A DNA stretch of 64,000 bases from Bradyrhizobium sp. U87765 SZCCT0048 (GTDB lineage: Bacteria > Pseudomonadota > Alphaproteobacteria > Rhizobiales > Xanthobacteraceae): positions 1,133,812 to 1,197,811 of the forward strand of contig NZ_JAFCMM010000002.1 in assembly GCF_018131225.1 (NCBI RefSeq). Direction: 5' to 3'. Below the pieces are notes generated by a model. It was not told where the DNA came from. It worked only from the letters and a program-made list of their open reading frames with translations, and ran no database searches. Position numbers and translations under genes: made by a program. Below are positions 32,542 to 40,198 of the stretch, one piece after another. The first letter of the stretch is position 1. Every line of letters begins with the position of its first letter.

Positions 32542-34479
32542 TCACTGTAACCAGCTCGCGGGAATGAGCTTCTCGCCCTTCCTCCATCGCTCGATCACCG
32601 CCGTTGCGAACCACTCCGGCTTTAGGTCTGCGTGATCCATGATGATGATCTGCAGCTCCGGCGCGAGTTCGGCCGCTGCATCGGCCGCCAGCTTGAAGAG
32701 CTGCAGCACGGCGGTCTGGTCCTCGTCGGAAAGCCCGTCGATTGAACCTTCCGCATCGCGGTCCGGTGGATAGTGAGCTTGAGATGGCTGGTCGAAAATG
32801 ATGAACCCCGGCACGGGACGCTTCTTTTGACGAAACCATTTATGGAGAGCCAGGTGTGCCAGGACGTGGTAGCCGACCCAATTCTCGCCGCTTCCCATCC
32901 GGAACAAAGGGACCGGACCGTCAAGAGTATCAGCGACGACCGTCAGGGCCCTGATGTCGAGCCTTAGCTGGCTACCTCGGTGCTCCAGTTCCAGATCGTC
33001 AGAATACTGGGTCATGTAGCGGCCGATAATGTTCAAGAAGGCATCAAGCTTTTCCTTCATCGCTTCGGCGTCGAGCTCCCGCTCCAGCGCCGCAACCCGA
33101 ATCCGGCTTGCCGCGATGGCCGATTTCAGCCCTGAGCTGGTGTCGGCGGTGCTGGCGGTCTCGACATACTGAGTGATCTTTCCGGTTGTTCGCGCCTGTA
33201 GAATGAAGCTGTCCTGTTGAACGCGGAGGATCTCGTTCTCCCTCATTCGCGCCGCAATCTGCTGCTGGTTTTCCCGCAGACGCTGCTCGATGTCGGCCTC
33301 TTCGCGATTGAGCGACGCCAATCTGAGCTGAAGCCGCGGGTTCTCAGCCTCAACCGCCTCGAGTTGATCGCTGAGCTCCTGAAGCGAGCGCTGCATCTGC
33401 ACCACGGTCGGCGCCGGCACGGGAAGCTGGCTTTCGCACAGCGGGCAATGAGCGGAATCGTGATCGCCATGTTTGATCAGGCCGACGGAGCTCAAGCGAG
33501 CTCGCTGCTCTTTTGCTTCACGTTCGTAGCCACTCGTCTCCGACGTAAACGTCCGGGTCGATCGAATCTCGGCGTTGACCCTCTCGAGTTCGGTTCGAAG
33601 ACCCTGGCGTTCAGCGCGTAGGCCAGCCAGCACGTCCTCGCCGTCACCCACCATAAAATTGTCGCGCACGCCGGTGTCACGCACCACGCGCTGAAGAACC
33701 GCAAGGACCGCCTCGTAGGTGAGCGCGACAGTCCGCTCGTCGATAAGTCCCACCTGTTTGGCTTCGTCGACAAGGGCGCGCGCACGCGGGTACGTGCTGC
33801 TATCAAGGGCGTCCGCGTCGCGGAGCTGGCGTTCTAGCTGACGTAGTTCGCGTTTGGCCTGATCGAGCTGGGATTGCTTGAATAGGCGGTCTTCATCCAC
33901 GGCCCCAAGGAAATAGGGCAACGTATCTTTGATGGCCTGACTGACGAAGTCCTCGCCTTGCCGGTGGAACAGGCGCTGTTTGCTGTCGATGTCGTTCTGG
34001 TCTTGGAAGGAGAGCAACAGCGCGTGCCGGAAGTTTGCCTCCAGCGGGTCGCGGGTTGGGGTCGGAGGTCGATGTTCGTTCTCGCTGATGCCGATCGCGG
34101 CGCCGAGGAACTTCTCTACTGCGCCCACCGTCGTGTTTTTGAACAGGGCGGACTCCGACGGTGTCTCGATGCTCGACCCTCGGTCCATGTAGATATCGCC
34201 GTTCGTTCGATCGCCGACATCGGGGTTGCGACGGGCGATGAAGATCTGTCCGTCGCCAATTTGAAACAGCAAAGCATACCAGCCGACATACTTGCGGATC
34301 ACGCCATCCGCGACGTTGCATTCGCTGCGGCCCGTACAGTAATCGATGATGTCGATTATCGCTGACTTGCCGGTTTTTGAGCCGCCGGTCAGTATATTTA
34401 GCTCGCCGGGTCTGAACACGACCTCGCGAACTTCACCCCGGCGACTGTAGAGAATGAGCTTGGCAATTTGCAGACTCAC
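32542..34479 (-). CDS. ABC-3C system ATPase with DUF3732 (Rad50/SMC-like)
   Basis: This protein of about 645 residues has an N-terminal half-ATPase with Walker A (LTGGSKTGKSAIIDIIDYC), long coiled-coil stretches (residues about 190-500) interrupted by a CPLCESQLPVP zinc-hook-like motif, and a C-terminal half with GSGENWVGYHVLAHLALHKWF and Walker B FIIFDQPSQAHYPP. The DQPSQ form with Gln after Asp is the DUF3732 signature. In comparative genomics these ATPases are the core of ABC three-component conflict systems. GTG 34479 overlaps the stop of the middle-component gene (GTGA), so the start is well supported. It probably senses invading nucleic acid and drives the partner effector. Confidence 0.88.
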   Translation of the reverse strand: MSLQIAKLILYSRRGEVREVVFRPGELNILTGGSKTGKSAIIDIIDYCTGRSECNVADGVIRKYVGWYALLFQIGDGQIFIARRNPDVGDRTNGDIYMDRGSSIETPSESALFKNTTVGAVEKFLGAAIGISENEHRPPTPTRDPLEANFRHALLLSFQDQNDIDSKQRLFHRQGEDFVSQAIKDTLPYFLGAVDEDRLFKQSQLDQAKRELRQLERQLRDADALDSSTYPRARALVDEAKQVGLIDERTVALTYEAVLAVLQRVVRDTGVRDNFMVGDGEDVLAGLRAERQGLRTELERVNAEIRSTRTFTSETSGYEREAKEQRARLSSVGLIKHGDHDSAHCPLCESQLPVPAPTVVQMQRSLQELSDQLEAVEAENPRLQLRLASLNREEADIEQRLRENQQQIAARMRENEILRVQQDSFILQARTTGKITQYVETASTADTSSGLKSAIAASRIRVAALERELDAEAMKEKLDAFLNIIGRYMTQYSDDLELEHRGSQLRLDIRALTVVADTLDGPVPLFRMGSGENWVGYHVLAHLALHKWFRQKKRPVPGFIIFDQPSQAHYPPDRDAEGSIDGLSDEDQTAVLQLFKLAADAAAELAPELQIIIMDHADLKPEWFATAVIERWRKGEKLIPASWLQ

Positions 34480-34976
34480 GGTGTCACCCCCCACGCGGCG
34501 TAGATTGTTGCGGTTGTGCCCGCGGCGGCAAACCATCGTCCCAAGAAACCTGCCCGGTCGACGCACTCGCGGGCTTCTGCGGTGAACAGCGCGGTCCGCT
34601 TCTCGGTCGCGGTTTGACGCTTCGCCCCAACGCTCAGGTCGCCGCTGTCCGCCAGCGCCAAGATCTGGTGCTGAGCACCGAACACAACGGCTTCGCGGGT
34701 GATCGCGCTCAGGCGCGTCACCCTGTTCGCGAAGTCGACAAGTTGCTCACGGTTGTCCTGAATCCAAGGCAAAAGCGAGGTCACTGTCGAGCTCGGCAAC
34801 GCTCGCCGCGTGCCCTGGTGCAGAACGATCGGGAGAATAAGGAAGGTGAGAGCAAACGGGAACGGCCGCCCCGCCTTCTTCGTATAGTCTTCAGTCGTCT
34901 TCGCCAGCAAAGTGGCGCAGAAAGCCGGATTGAACAGATAAGCTTCTTCGGTGACGCGGTTCGACCAGGGCTGCAT
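34476..34976 (-). CDS. ABC-3C middle component protein
   Basis: This 166-residue protein begins SNRVTEEAYLFNPAFCATLLAKTTEDYTKKAGRPFPFALTFLILPIVLHQGTRRALP. This N-terminus (NPAF...LL...Y.....PL..LFLVLPLVLH) is typical of ABC-3C middle components, helical proteins placed between the ATPase and the large third component. The C-terminal half (FLGRWFAAAGTTATIYAAWGVTP) is also typical. It has no catalytic motif and probably bridges the two partners. It lies three bases after the third-component gene and overlaps the ATPase gene by four. Confidence 0.82.
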   Translation of the reverse strand: MQPWSNRVTEEAYLFNPAFCATLLAKTTEDYTKKAGRPFPFALTFLILPIVLHQGTRRALPSSTVTSLLPWIQDNREQLVDFANRVTRLSAITREAVVFGAQHQILALADSGDLSVGAKRQTATEKRTALFTAEARECVDRAGFLGRWFAAAGTTATIYAAWGVTP

Positions 34977-34979
34977 GGA

Positions 34980-36176
34980 TTAGCCCACCCCGTCATCGGA
35001 AGGGTCATCCTGGTCGCTCTGATATTCAGGATGCCACCCGACTGCGTATCGATTCGACAGTATGTGATAGCTGCCGTGGGTCAGGAACCGGTCCCGAACG
35101 CTTCTCAATGTAAACTGGGCCTCGTTCTCCACCCATTTGTAAAGCAGCTGCCCGGCGGCGACCTTCTCGGTGGGCGGGCAACCCGGGCCGAGTTCGTCGA
35201 CCAAGGCGGCGTGGCGCGGCTCCCACGCTTCCACGAGCTGCCGCTCATAGTTCTCGAGTTCGCCACCTACGAGAAGCTCTTCGCGCGCCCAGCGCGATCG
35301 CTGCTCGGACGCTCGGTAATAGTCTCGAATCGCGAACTCCACGCGCCGCGGGCCGACCTCGATCCTTCGCAACTGTTTCACGAAAGGACGCTTGTCGAGT
35401 TCGGCGACGACCGTCGGTGACGGATAGGTGGACGCATAATCGACCGGCAGGGCGTCTCGCCTGAACTCCTCCCGAAGTTCATCGACCCGCTGGTCAATGG
35501 CGAGCACGGGGATGGCCGAAGGGCCTGCTCCGGAGAGGGCCTTGATCACCACGCCGAACCACCATCCTTCAAGGCGCTCTACCAGATGGTCGACCTGATC
35601 GCGCGGCGCGGCGTGAACGAGCTCGCGCGCGATCTCATCCCCGACGTCGACGATGTTGGGCGAGCCGTCGAGAACGAGGATCGCCTTCAGCATGCTTTGA
35701 CGCAAATCTTCCGGCAGCGCCGAGTAGGCTTGATAGGCTGCAGCGTTCTCCTTGTTCTTGGATGAAGCAGCGGTCTTCAGGAGCAGCTGATCAGCGGCCG
35801 ACTCATCCCGTTCGCGCATGCGCAAGAGCGCCGCCGCTGACCCATCTGGCGCGAACCCTGTCGTCAACAGGACGAACTTGATCCTGAAGGGCGCCTCGAC
35901 GTCTTCCGTCACGCGCTTGGTCCAGATGAGCAACGTTTTCCACAGATCGACGCTGGCATCCGTCAGGTTGCCCAGCTTGCCCACATGGTGCTTGGTCTGG
36001 ATAAGCTGTGTCGGCTCACCGTTGACCTCGAACCCCACATCGTCGAACTTCTCGATCGAAATCTCCAGTTGGGGCGACTTGGCGATAGCCTGAAGACCGG
36101 CGAGCAAGGCGTAGCGGCATTGAAAAAGGTAGCCAGTCGCCGAAGCGCTGGCTTCGTGCGTGCTGGCTGGCTTCAT
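34980..36176 (-). CDS. ABC-3C third component with N-terminal nuclease-like domain
   Basis: This 398-residue protein starts ASATGYLFQCRYALLAGLQ and has ISIEKFDDVGFEVNGEPTQLIQTKHHVGK around residues 40-68. The Asp and the QxK motif with following His resemble the PD-(D/E)xK-type nuclease core of DUF4297/Cap4-like effectors. The C-terminal half (about 215-398: FRRDALPVDYASTYPSP, KQLRRIEVGPRRVEFAIRDYYRASEQRSRWARE, HGSYHILSNRYAVGWHP) is the conserved tail that joins ABC-3C complexes. It is the first gene of the three-gene operon. A DNA-degrading effector is the best inference. Confidence 0.8.
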   Translation of the reverse strand: MKPASTHEASASATGYLFQCRYALLAGLQAIAKSPQLEISIEKFDDVGFEVNGEPTQLIQTKHHVGKLGNLTDASVDLWKTLLIWTKRVTEDVEAPFRIKFVLLTTGFAPDGSAAALLRMRERDESAADQLLLKTAASSKNKENAAAYQAYSALPEDLRQSMLKAILVLDGSPNIVDVGDEIARELVHAAPRDQVDHLVERLEGWWFGVVIKALSGAGPSAIPVLAIDQRVDELREEFRRDALPVDYASTYPSPTVVAELDKRPFVKQLRRIEVGPRRVEFAIRDYYRASEQRSRWAREELLVGGELENYERQLVEAWEPRHAALVDELGPGCPPTEKVAAGQLLYKWVENEAQFTLRSVRDRFLTHGSYHILSNRYAVGWHPEYQSDQDDPSDDGVG

Positions 36177-36289
36177 CCCTGGCTCTGGCCCCTACTCAAA
36201 TGAAGATTCCTTCGGTTCGGTAATTACAGCGATCACCTTCAATGTAAGTGACCGCTCGTGCAATACAGAATGCCCAGTCCTGTCCCCCA

Positions 36290-36916
36290 TCATTCATCTG
36301 GGGGAGTATGTCCGAGTTCCACCGCCTTCCGGCGCTGTCCCGCGCTCAGCGCGCTCCAGAAGCGATGAACCCGGCGTGTCGGCATCTGTCGCAGGTCCTC
36401 GATGTGCTGGGCGCGGCGAAGCTCGACCTGAAAGAAGGAGGGGTGGTGGTCGATCCGAAACGTCCGAAGCTTCCAGAACACCACGGCGGCATATTTGGGC
36501 GTGAGCTTCTTGTTGCGCCGGTAGTAGTCGAGCGCGCCCGACAGCACCGGGTTGACCTCCTTCGTGGCGAGCTGTTCCAGCGCACGGATGCAGGACTCCA
36601 GTTGCATCCGCTGGGTAAGTTTGGCCAGATGGCGCTTTGCCTCCTCGGGCGAAAGGCGCCGGCCATTCTCCATGACGGCGACGTCGAATTGAAGTATGCA
36701 ATGTGAGCCGACCCAGAGCGCTGCCTCGGTATATGGGTTGGCGATCTCGAAGTGATATCTGAGGTCCTGCTGGCCGCACAGTTCGCATGTCTCGATCGGT
36801 GTCTCGTGGTCGACCGTGTTTTCGGTGAAGGACCACTCGGCGAAGGCGGCAGGCAGCGTGTCGGCCACCGAAAGGGGCAGAATGCTGTCGCGCACGCGCT
36901 GGCTGTAGCCTCCCAC
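36290..36916 (-). CDS. Protein of unknown function with an N-terminal cysteine cluster
   Basis: This 208-residue protein has a likely zinc site: ETCELCGQQDLRYHFEIANPYTEAALWVGSHCILQF, a CxxC pair and a later Cys with a nearby His. The rest is helical and charged (SPEEAKRHLAKLTQRMQLESCIRALEQLA, NPVLSGALDYYRRNKKLTPKYAAVVFWKLR). I do not recognise a family function. It lies between the ABC-3C operon and the Fic/Gabija genes, transcribed in the same direction as the former but 113 bases from it. It could be an accessory of either system or a separate defence gene. The stop is embedded in a short hairpin (36284-36304). Confidence 0.6.
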   Translation of the reverse strand: MGGYSQRVRDSILPLSVADTLPAAFAEWSFTENTVDHETPIETCELCGQQDLRYHFEIANPYTEAALWVGSHCILQFDVAVMENGRRLSPEEAKRHLAKLTQRMQLESCIRALEQLATKEVNPVLSGALDYYRRNKKLTPKYAAVVFWKLRTFRIDHHPSFFQVELRRAQHIEDLRQMPTRRVHRFWSALSAGQRRKAVELGHTPPDE

Positions 36917-36934
36917 TTCTCATCAGGCCTCGTT

Positions 36935-36999
36935 ATTTAAGCTGACTTACCTTAGCCCATTTCCTATTTAAGCCAAGTGGGCATTGCTTAAATAAGGGT
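36935..36999. promoter_or_regulatory. Three TATTTAAGC half-sites upstream of the Fic gene
   Basis: TTATTTAAGC (36935-36944), CCTATTTAAGC (36965-36975) and the inverted GCTTAAATAAGG (36988-36999) share a 9-bp core. The last two form an inverted repeat and the first is a direct copy 31 bases away. They stand out as AT-rich DNA in the 104-base gap between the divergent unknown gene (36916) and the Fic gene (37021). A regulator, perhaps the Fic protein's own winged helix, may bind here. Confidence 0.65.
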
Positions 37000-37020
37000 G
37001 GGTTGCCATAATCGGCGCAC

Positions 37021-38199
37021 ATGGTTGATCCCGAACCCAATCAGCGGCTGGGCCGCTTTGTCGAAACCCCCGTCGCCGGCGAGACGGTGCGTGCCTTCGT
37101 GCCGCCGCCGCTCCCCCCGGCGCCGCCGATCGACGTGCTCACGCTGCTGGACCGTTTGAGCCTAGCTGAACGCGCGCTGGGCCGCCTCGACGGCATAACC
37201 ATGCTTTTGCCGCGCCAGGAGCTCTTCCTCTACATGTATGTGAGGAAGGAGGCCGTCCTCTCGTCCCAGATCGAGGGAACCCAATCCACCCTTACCGACC
37301 TCCTGCGCTTCGAGACCGAGGCGCAGGCCGGGCAGCCGATCGACGACATCCGCGAAGTCTCGAACTACGTCGACGCAATGATGTATGGCCTGGAGCGGCT
37401 TGAGGACTTGCCGCTGTCGCTCCGCCTGATCCGCGAAATGCACGCACGGCTTCTGCAAAGCGGGCGGGGCGGCACCAAGAGCCCGGGCGAATTCCGGCGC
37501 TCGCAGAACTGGATCGGCGGCAGCCGACCAGGCAACGCGCTTTTCGTCCCGCCTCCAACGACGGAGTTGGATGGCTGCCTCGACGCCCTTGAACGCTTCA
37601 TGCACGAGGACGAGTCTCGACTGCCGGCGCTGATCAAGGCGGGCCTCCTGCACGTCCAGTTCGAGACGATCCATCCCTTCCTGGACGGCAATGGCCGTAT
37701 CGGGCGTCTGCTGGTGACGCTTTACCTTTGCGTTCACGGCGTGCTGCGAAAGCCGCTGCTCTACCTGAGCCTCTATCTGAAGACCCATCGCGCCGACTAT
37801 TATAGGCTGCTTCAGGAGGTGCGCGAACACGGGGCTTGGGAGGCTTGGCTGGACTTCTTCCTGACCGGCGTTGCGGATACGGCAAACCAAGCCTTCGACG
37901 CCGCGACCCGGATCGTCGAACTGTTCAAGCACGACCGCGAACGCATCACCGGCGAGAGCGAACGCCCTGGCTCCGCGCTGCGCATCCACGATCTCCTTCA
38001 GCAGAACCCCTATCTCACCGCAAACCTGCTGGTCGAGCGAACGGGCCTGTCCGCGCCCACCGTCAACGCCGCGCTTGCCGATCTTGAACGCCTCGGCATC
38101 GTCGAGGAGGTGACCGGCCGGCGGCGCGGTCGCGTCTTCGGCTATCGCCGCTATCTCGCAATCCTCAGCGAGGGCACCGATCCCCTGCCCGCAGCCTAA
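37021..38199 (+). CDS. Fic-family protein with C-terminal winged helix
   Basis: This 392-residue protein has an N-terminal DUF4172-like region (RLSLAERALGRLDGITMLLPRQELFLYMYVRKEAVLSSQIEGTQSTLTDLL). The SSQIEGTQ segment resembles the Fic inhibitory motif. The Fic core contains the active site HPFLDGNGRIGRLLVTLYL (HPFxDGNGR). A C-terminal winged helix follows (LLQQNPYLTANLLVERTGLSAPTVNAALADLERLGIVEEVTGRRRGRVFGYRRYL). Fic enzymes transfer AMP or another nucleotide group to proteins. The fused DNA-binding domain suggests autoregulation at the TATTTAAGC sites. It lies only 14 bases upstream of gajA, so it may be expressed with Gabija. Confidence 0.92.
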   Translation: MVDPEPNQRLGRFVETPVAGETVRAFVPPPLPPAPPIDVLTLLDRLSLAERALGRLDGITMLLPRQELFLYMYVRKEAVLSSQIEGTQSTLTDLLRFETEAQAGQPIDDIREVSNYVDAMMYGLERLEDLPLSLRLIREMHARLLQSGRGGTKSPGEFRRSQNWIGGSRPGNALFVPPPTTELDGCLDALERFMHEDESRLPALIKAGLLHVQFETIHPFLDGNGRIGRLLVTLYLCVHGVLRKPLLYLSLYLKTHRADYYRLLQEVREHGAWEAWLDFFLTGVADTANQAFDAATRIVELFKHDRERITGESERPGSALRIHDLLQQNPYLTANLLVERTGLSAPTVNAALADLERLGIVEEVTGRRRGRVFGYRRYLAILSEGTDPLPAA

Positions 38200-38213
38200 C
38201 CCGAGAGAAAATT

Positions 38214-40196
38214 GTGCGTCTAGAAAGCGTCACCCTGTCCGGCTTCCGCTGCTTCGGCCCCGACCCGATCACGGTGCCGATTGCCTCGGAGATCACCGCC
38301 GTCGTTGGTCCGAACGCGGCCGGCAAGACCGCGCTCCTCCACGCCTTGTCGAAGCTGTTCGGCGTCTCGCGCGCACAACGCACCGTGCAGCGGTCGGATT
38401 TTCATGTCGGAGCTGACGAGGACATCGATGACCGTGAGCCGAAGGACCTGTTCATTGACGTGTTGATCGGACTGCCCGAGCTGGCCGACGGCACCGCCAC
38501 GCCCGAAACCATCGCACCGTCATTTCGGCACATGCAGCTCGAGCGTGCAGACAAAGCACCGGTCTGTCGCTTGCGGCTCGAAGCGCGTTGGGAGGACGAC
38601 GGAACCGTCGAGGGCGAGGTGTCGCAGGAGCTGTTCTGGGTCGATACGCTCGACGACAATCCCCCGGACGACAAGCGCCACCCCGTCTCTGCGGCCGATC
38701 GCGGCCTCATCCAACTCTACTACACCCCGGCCAGTCGCGATGCCGCCGCTCAGATCCGCGCCACGACCGGAGCGCTCGCCGCGCGCCTGCTGCGCGCCAT
38801 TGAATGGTCATCGGACACCGAGGACGCCGTAAAGGGCGCGAGCGAAGATCTGGCCACCGCGTTTGAGGGCGAGGCAGCAATCGCGGCGATCGCAAAGGCC
38901 CTACAGACACGCTGGTCGGACCTCCATGACGATGTCGTCGACACCAAGCCTCGGCTCAGCCTCGTTAGTCGTAGGTTTGAAGAAATCGTCAGCAAAATCG
39001 CGGTCATCTTCGACCAAGGCCCCGACGGCCAAGAACGCGGCCTGGACGCGCTGAGCGACGGCCAACAATCGCTCTTCTACTTCGCGCTGGCCGCGGCCGT
39101 TTTCGACCTTGAGCGCCAGGTCGTCGCGGGCAAGGTCGAAGGCTTTCTTGACGACCAGCTGCGTATCCCCGCACTCACGCTGTTCGCGCTGGAGGAGCCG
39201 GAAAACCACCTGTCGCCGTACTTCCTTGCCCGGATCATTCGTCAGGTCCGGTCGCTCACCGACGGCGGGGGCGCCCAGGCGATCGTCACCAGCCATTCCC
39301 CGGCGGTTCTGAGCCGGGTCAACCCGCGCGAGGTTCGCTACTGCCGCAGCGACCCGAAGACGCGCGTCTCGTCCGTCAAGAAGATCAAGATGCCGACGGG
39401 CATAGACGAGGCGGCCAAGTTCGTCCGTGGCGCCATGCTCGCCTACCCGGAACTCTACTTCGCACGCTTCGTCCTTCTCGTCGAAGGGGACTCGGAGCGG
39501 ATCGTCCTCCCGCGTCTCGCCGAAGCGCTCGACCTCCTGATCGATCCTGCCTTCGTCGCGATCGTGCCGCTGGGCGGGCGCCATGTGCAGCATTTCTGGC
39601 GGTTGCTGACGCACCTTGGCATTCCACACGCGACTCTGCTCGATCTCGACCTCGGCCGTAGCGGCGGCGGCTTCGGCCGGGTGAAGACCGCGATCGAGAA
39701 ACTTATCGAATTCGGCGTGCCGAAGGCTAACCTGCTCAAGATCGAAGGCGGCATGTTATCGGACGCCGATTTCGCCAAGATGCACACGTGGCAGGATGCC
39801 GATGACCGCAAGCTGCTCAAGGGATGGGTCGACTGCCTGAAGCCTCACGCCGTCTACTTCTCCGCGCCGCTCGACCTCGACCTGGCGATGATCGCGGCTT
39901 TTCCCGACGCCTATGAAGCAGTTATACCCAAGGGGGGCGGACCCAAGATGGCCGTCGATAAGGCAGCCGAAGTCGTCCTGGGCACAGCTGGACCAGGGCT
40001 CGCCCTCTACACCGGACCTTACAAGGACTACCCGGATCTGCTGCCCGCCTATCGCTACCACTTCATCACGAACAGCAAGCCGGCGACACATCTCGCGGCG
40101 CTCACCCACATCAAGACCAAGGCCTTGCGTGAGGACATGCCGCCGTTGCTTTCGGAACTTCTCAACCATATCGCCAAATGCCTGCGGCGAGACTGA
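38214..40196 (+). CDS. gajA: Gabija protein GajA (class 2 OLD-family ATPase-nuclease)
   Basis: This 660-residue protein starts with GTG. Its ATPase domain has Walker A (VVGPNAAGKTALLHALSKLFG), signature LSDGQQSLFYFALA, Walker B (LTLFALEEPENHLSPYF) and switch His (IVTSHSPAVLSRV). The C-terminal Toprim nuclease domain has FVLLVEGDSERIVLPRLAEAL (Glu) and HATLLDLDLGRSGGGFGR (DxD). OLD proteins followed by a UvrD-like helicase are class 2 and form the anti-phage Gabija system. GajA nicks DNA when nucleotide levels fall during infection. It is two bases upstream of gajB. All key motifs are present, so the system should be functional. Confidence 0.93.
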   Translation: MRLESVTLSGFRCFGPDPITVPIASEITAVVGPNAAGKTALLHALSKLFGVSRAQRTVQRSDFHVGADEDIDDREPKDLFIDVLIGLPELADGTATPETIAPSFRHMQLERADKAPVCRLRLEARWEDDGTVEGEVSQELFWVDTLDDNPPDDKRHPVSAADRGLIQLYYTPASRDAAAQIRATTGALAARLLRAIEWSSDTEDAVKGASEDLATAFEGEAAIAAIAKALQTRWSDLHDDVVDTKPRLSLVSRRFEEIVSKIAVIFDQGPDGQERGLDALSDGQQSLFYFALAAAVFDLERQVVAGKVEGFLDDQLRIPALTLFALEEPENHLSPYFLARIIRQVRSLTDGGGAQAIVTSHSPAVLSRVNPREVRYCRSDPKTRVSSVKKIKMPTGIDEAAKFVRGAMLAYPELYFARFVLLVEGDSERIVLPRLAEALDLLIDPAFVAIVPLGGRHVQHFWRLLTHLGIPHATLLDLDLGRSGGGFGRVKTAIEKLIEFGVPKANLLKIEGGMLSDADFAKMHTWQDADDRKLLKGWVDCLKPHAVYFSAPLDLDLAMIAAFPDAYEAVIPKGGGPKMAVDKAAEVVLGTAGPGLALYTGPYKDYPDLLPAYRYHFITNSKPATHLAALTHIKTKALREDMPPLLSELLNHIAKCLRRD

Positions 40197-40198
40197 CC

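Noticed and set aside
36294..36923. A 209-codon minus-strand frame overlapping the 208-residue protein
   Set aside because: It is the same strand in another frame with Arg/Gly-rich chance sequence. The frame ending at 36290 has a structured Cys cluster and balanced composition.
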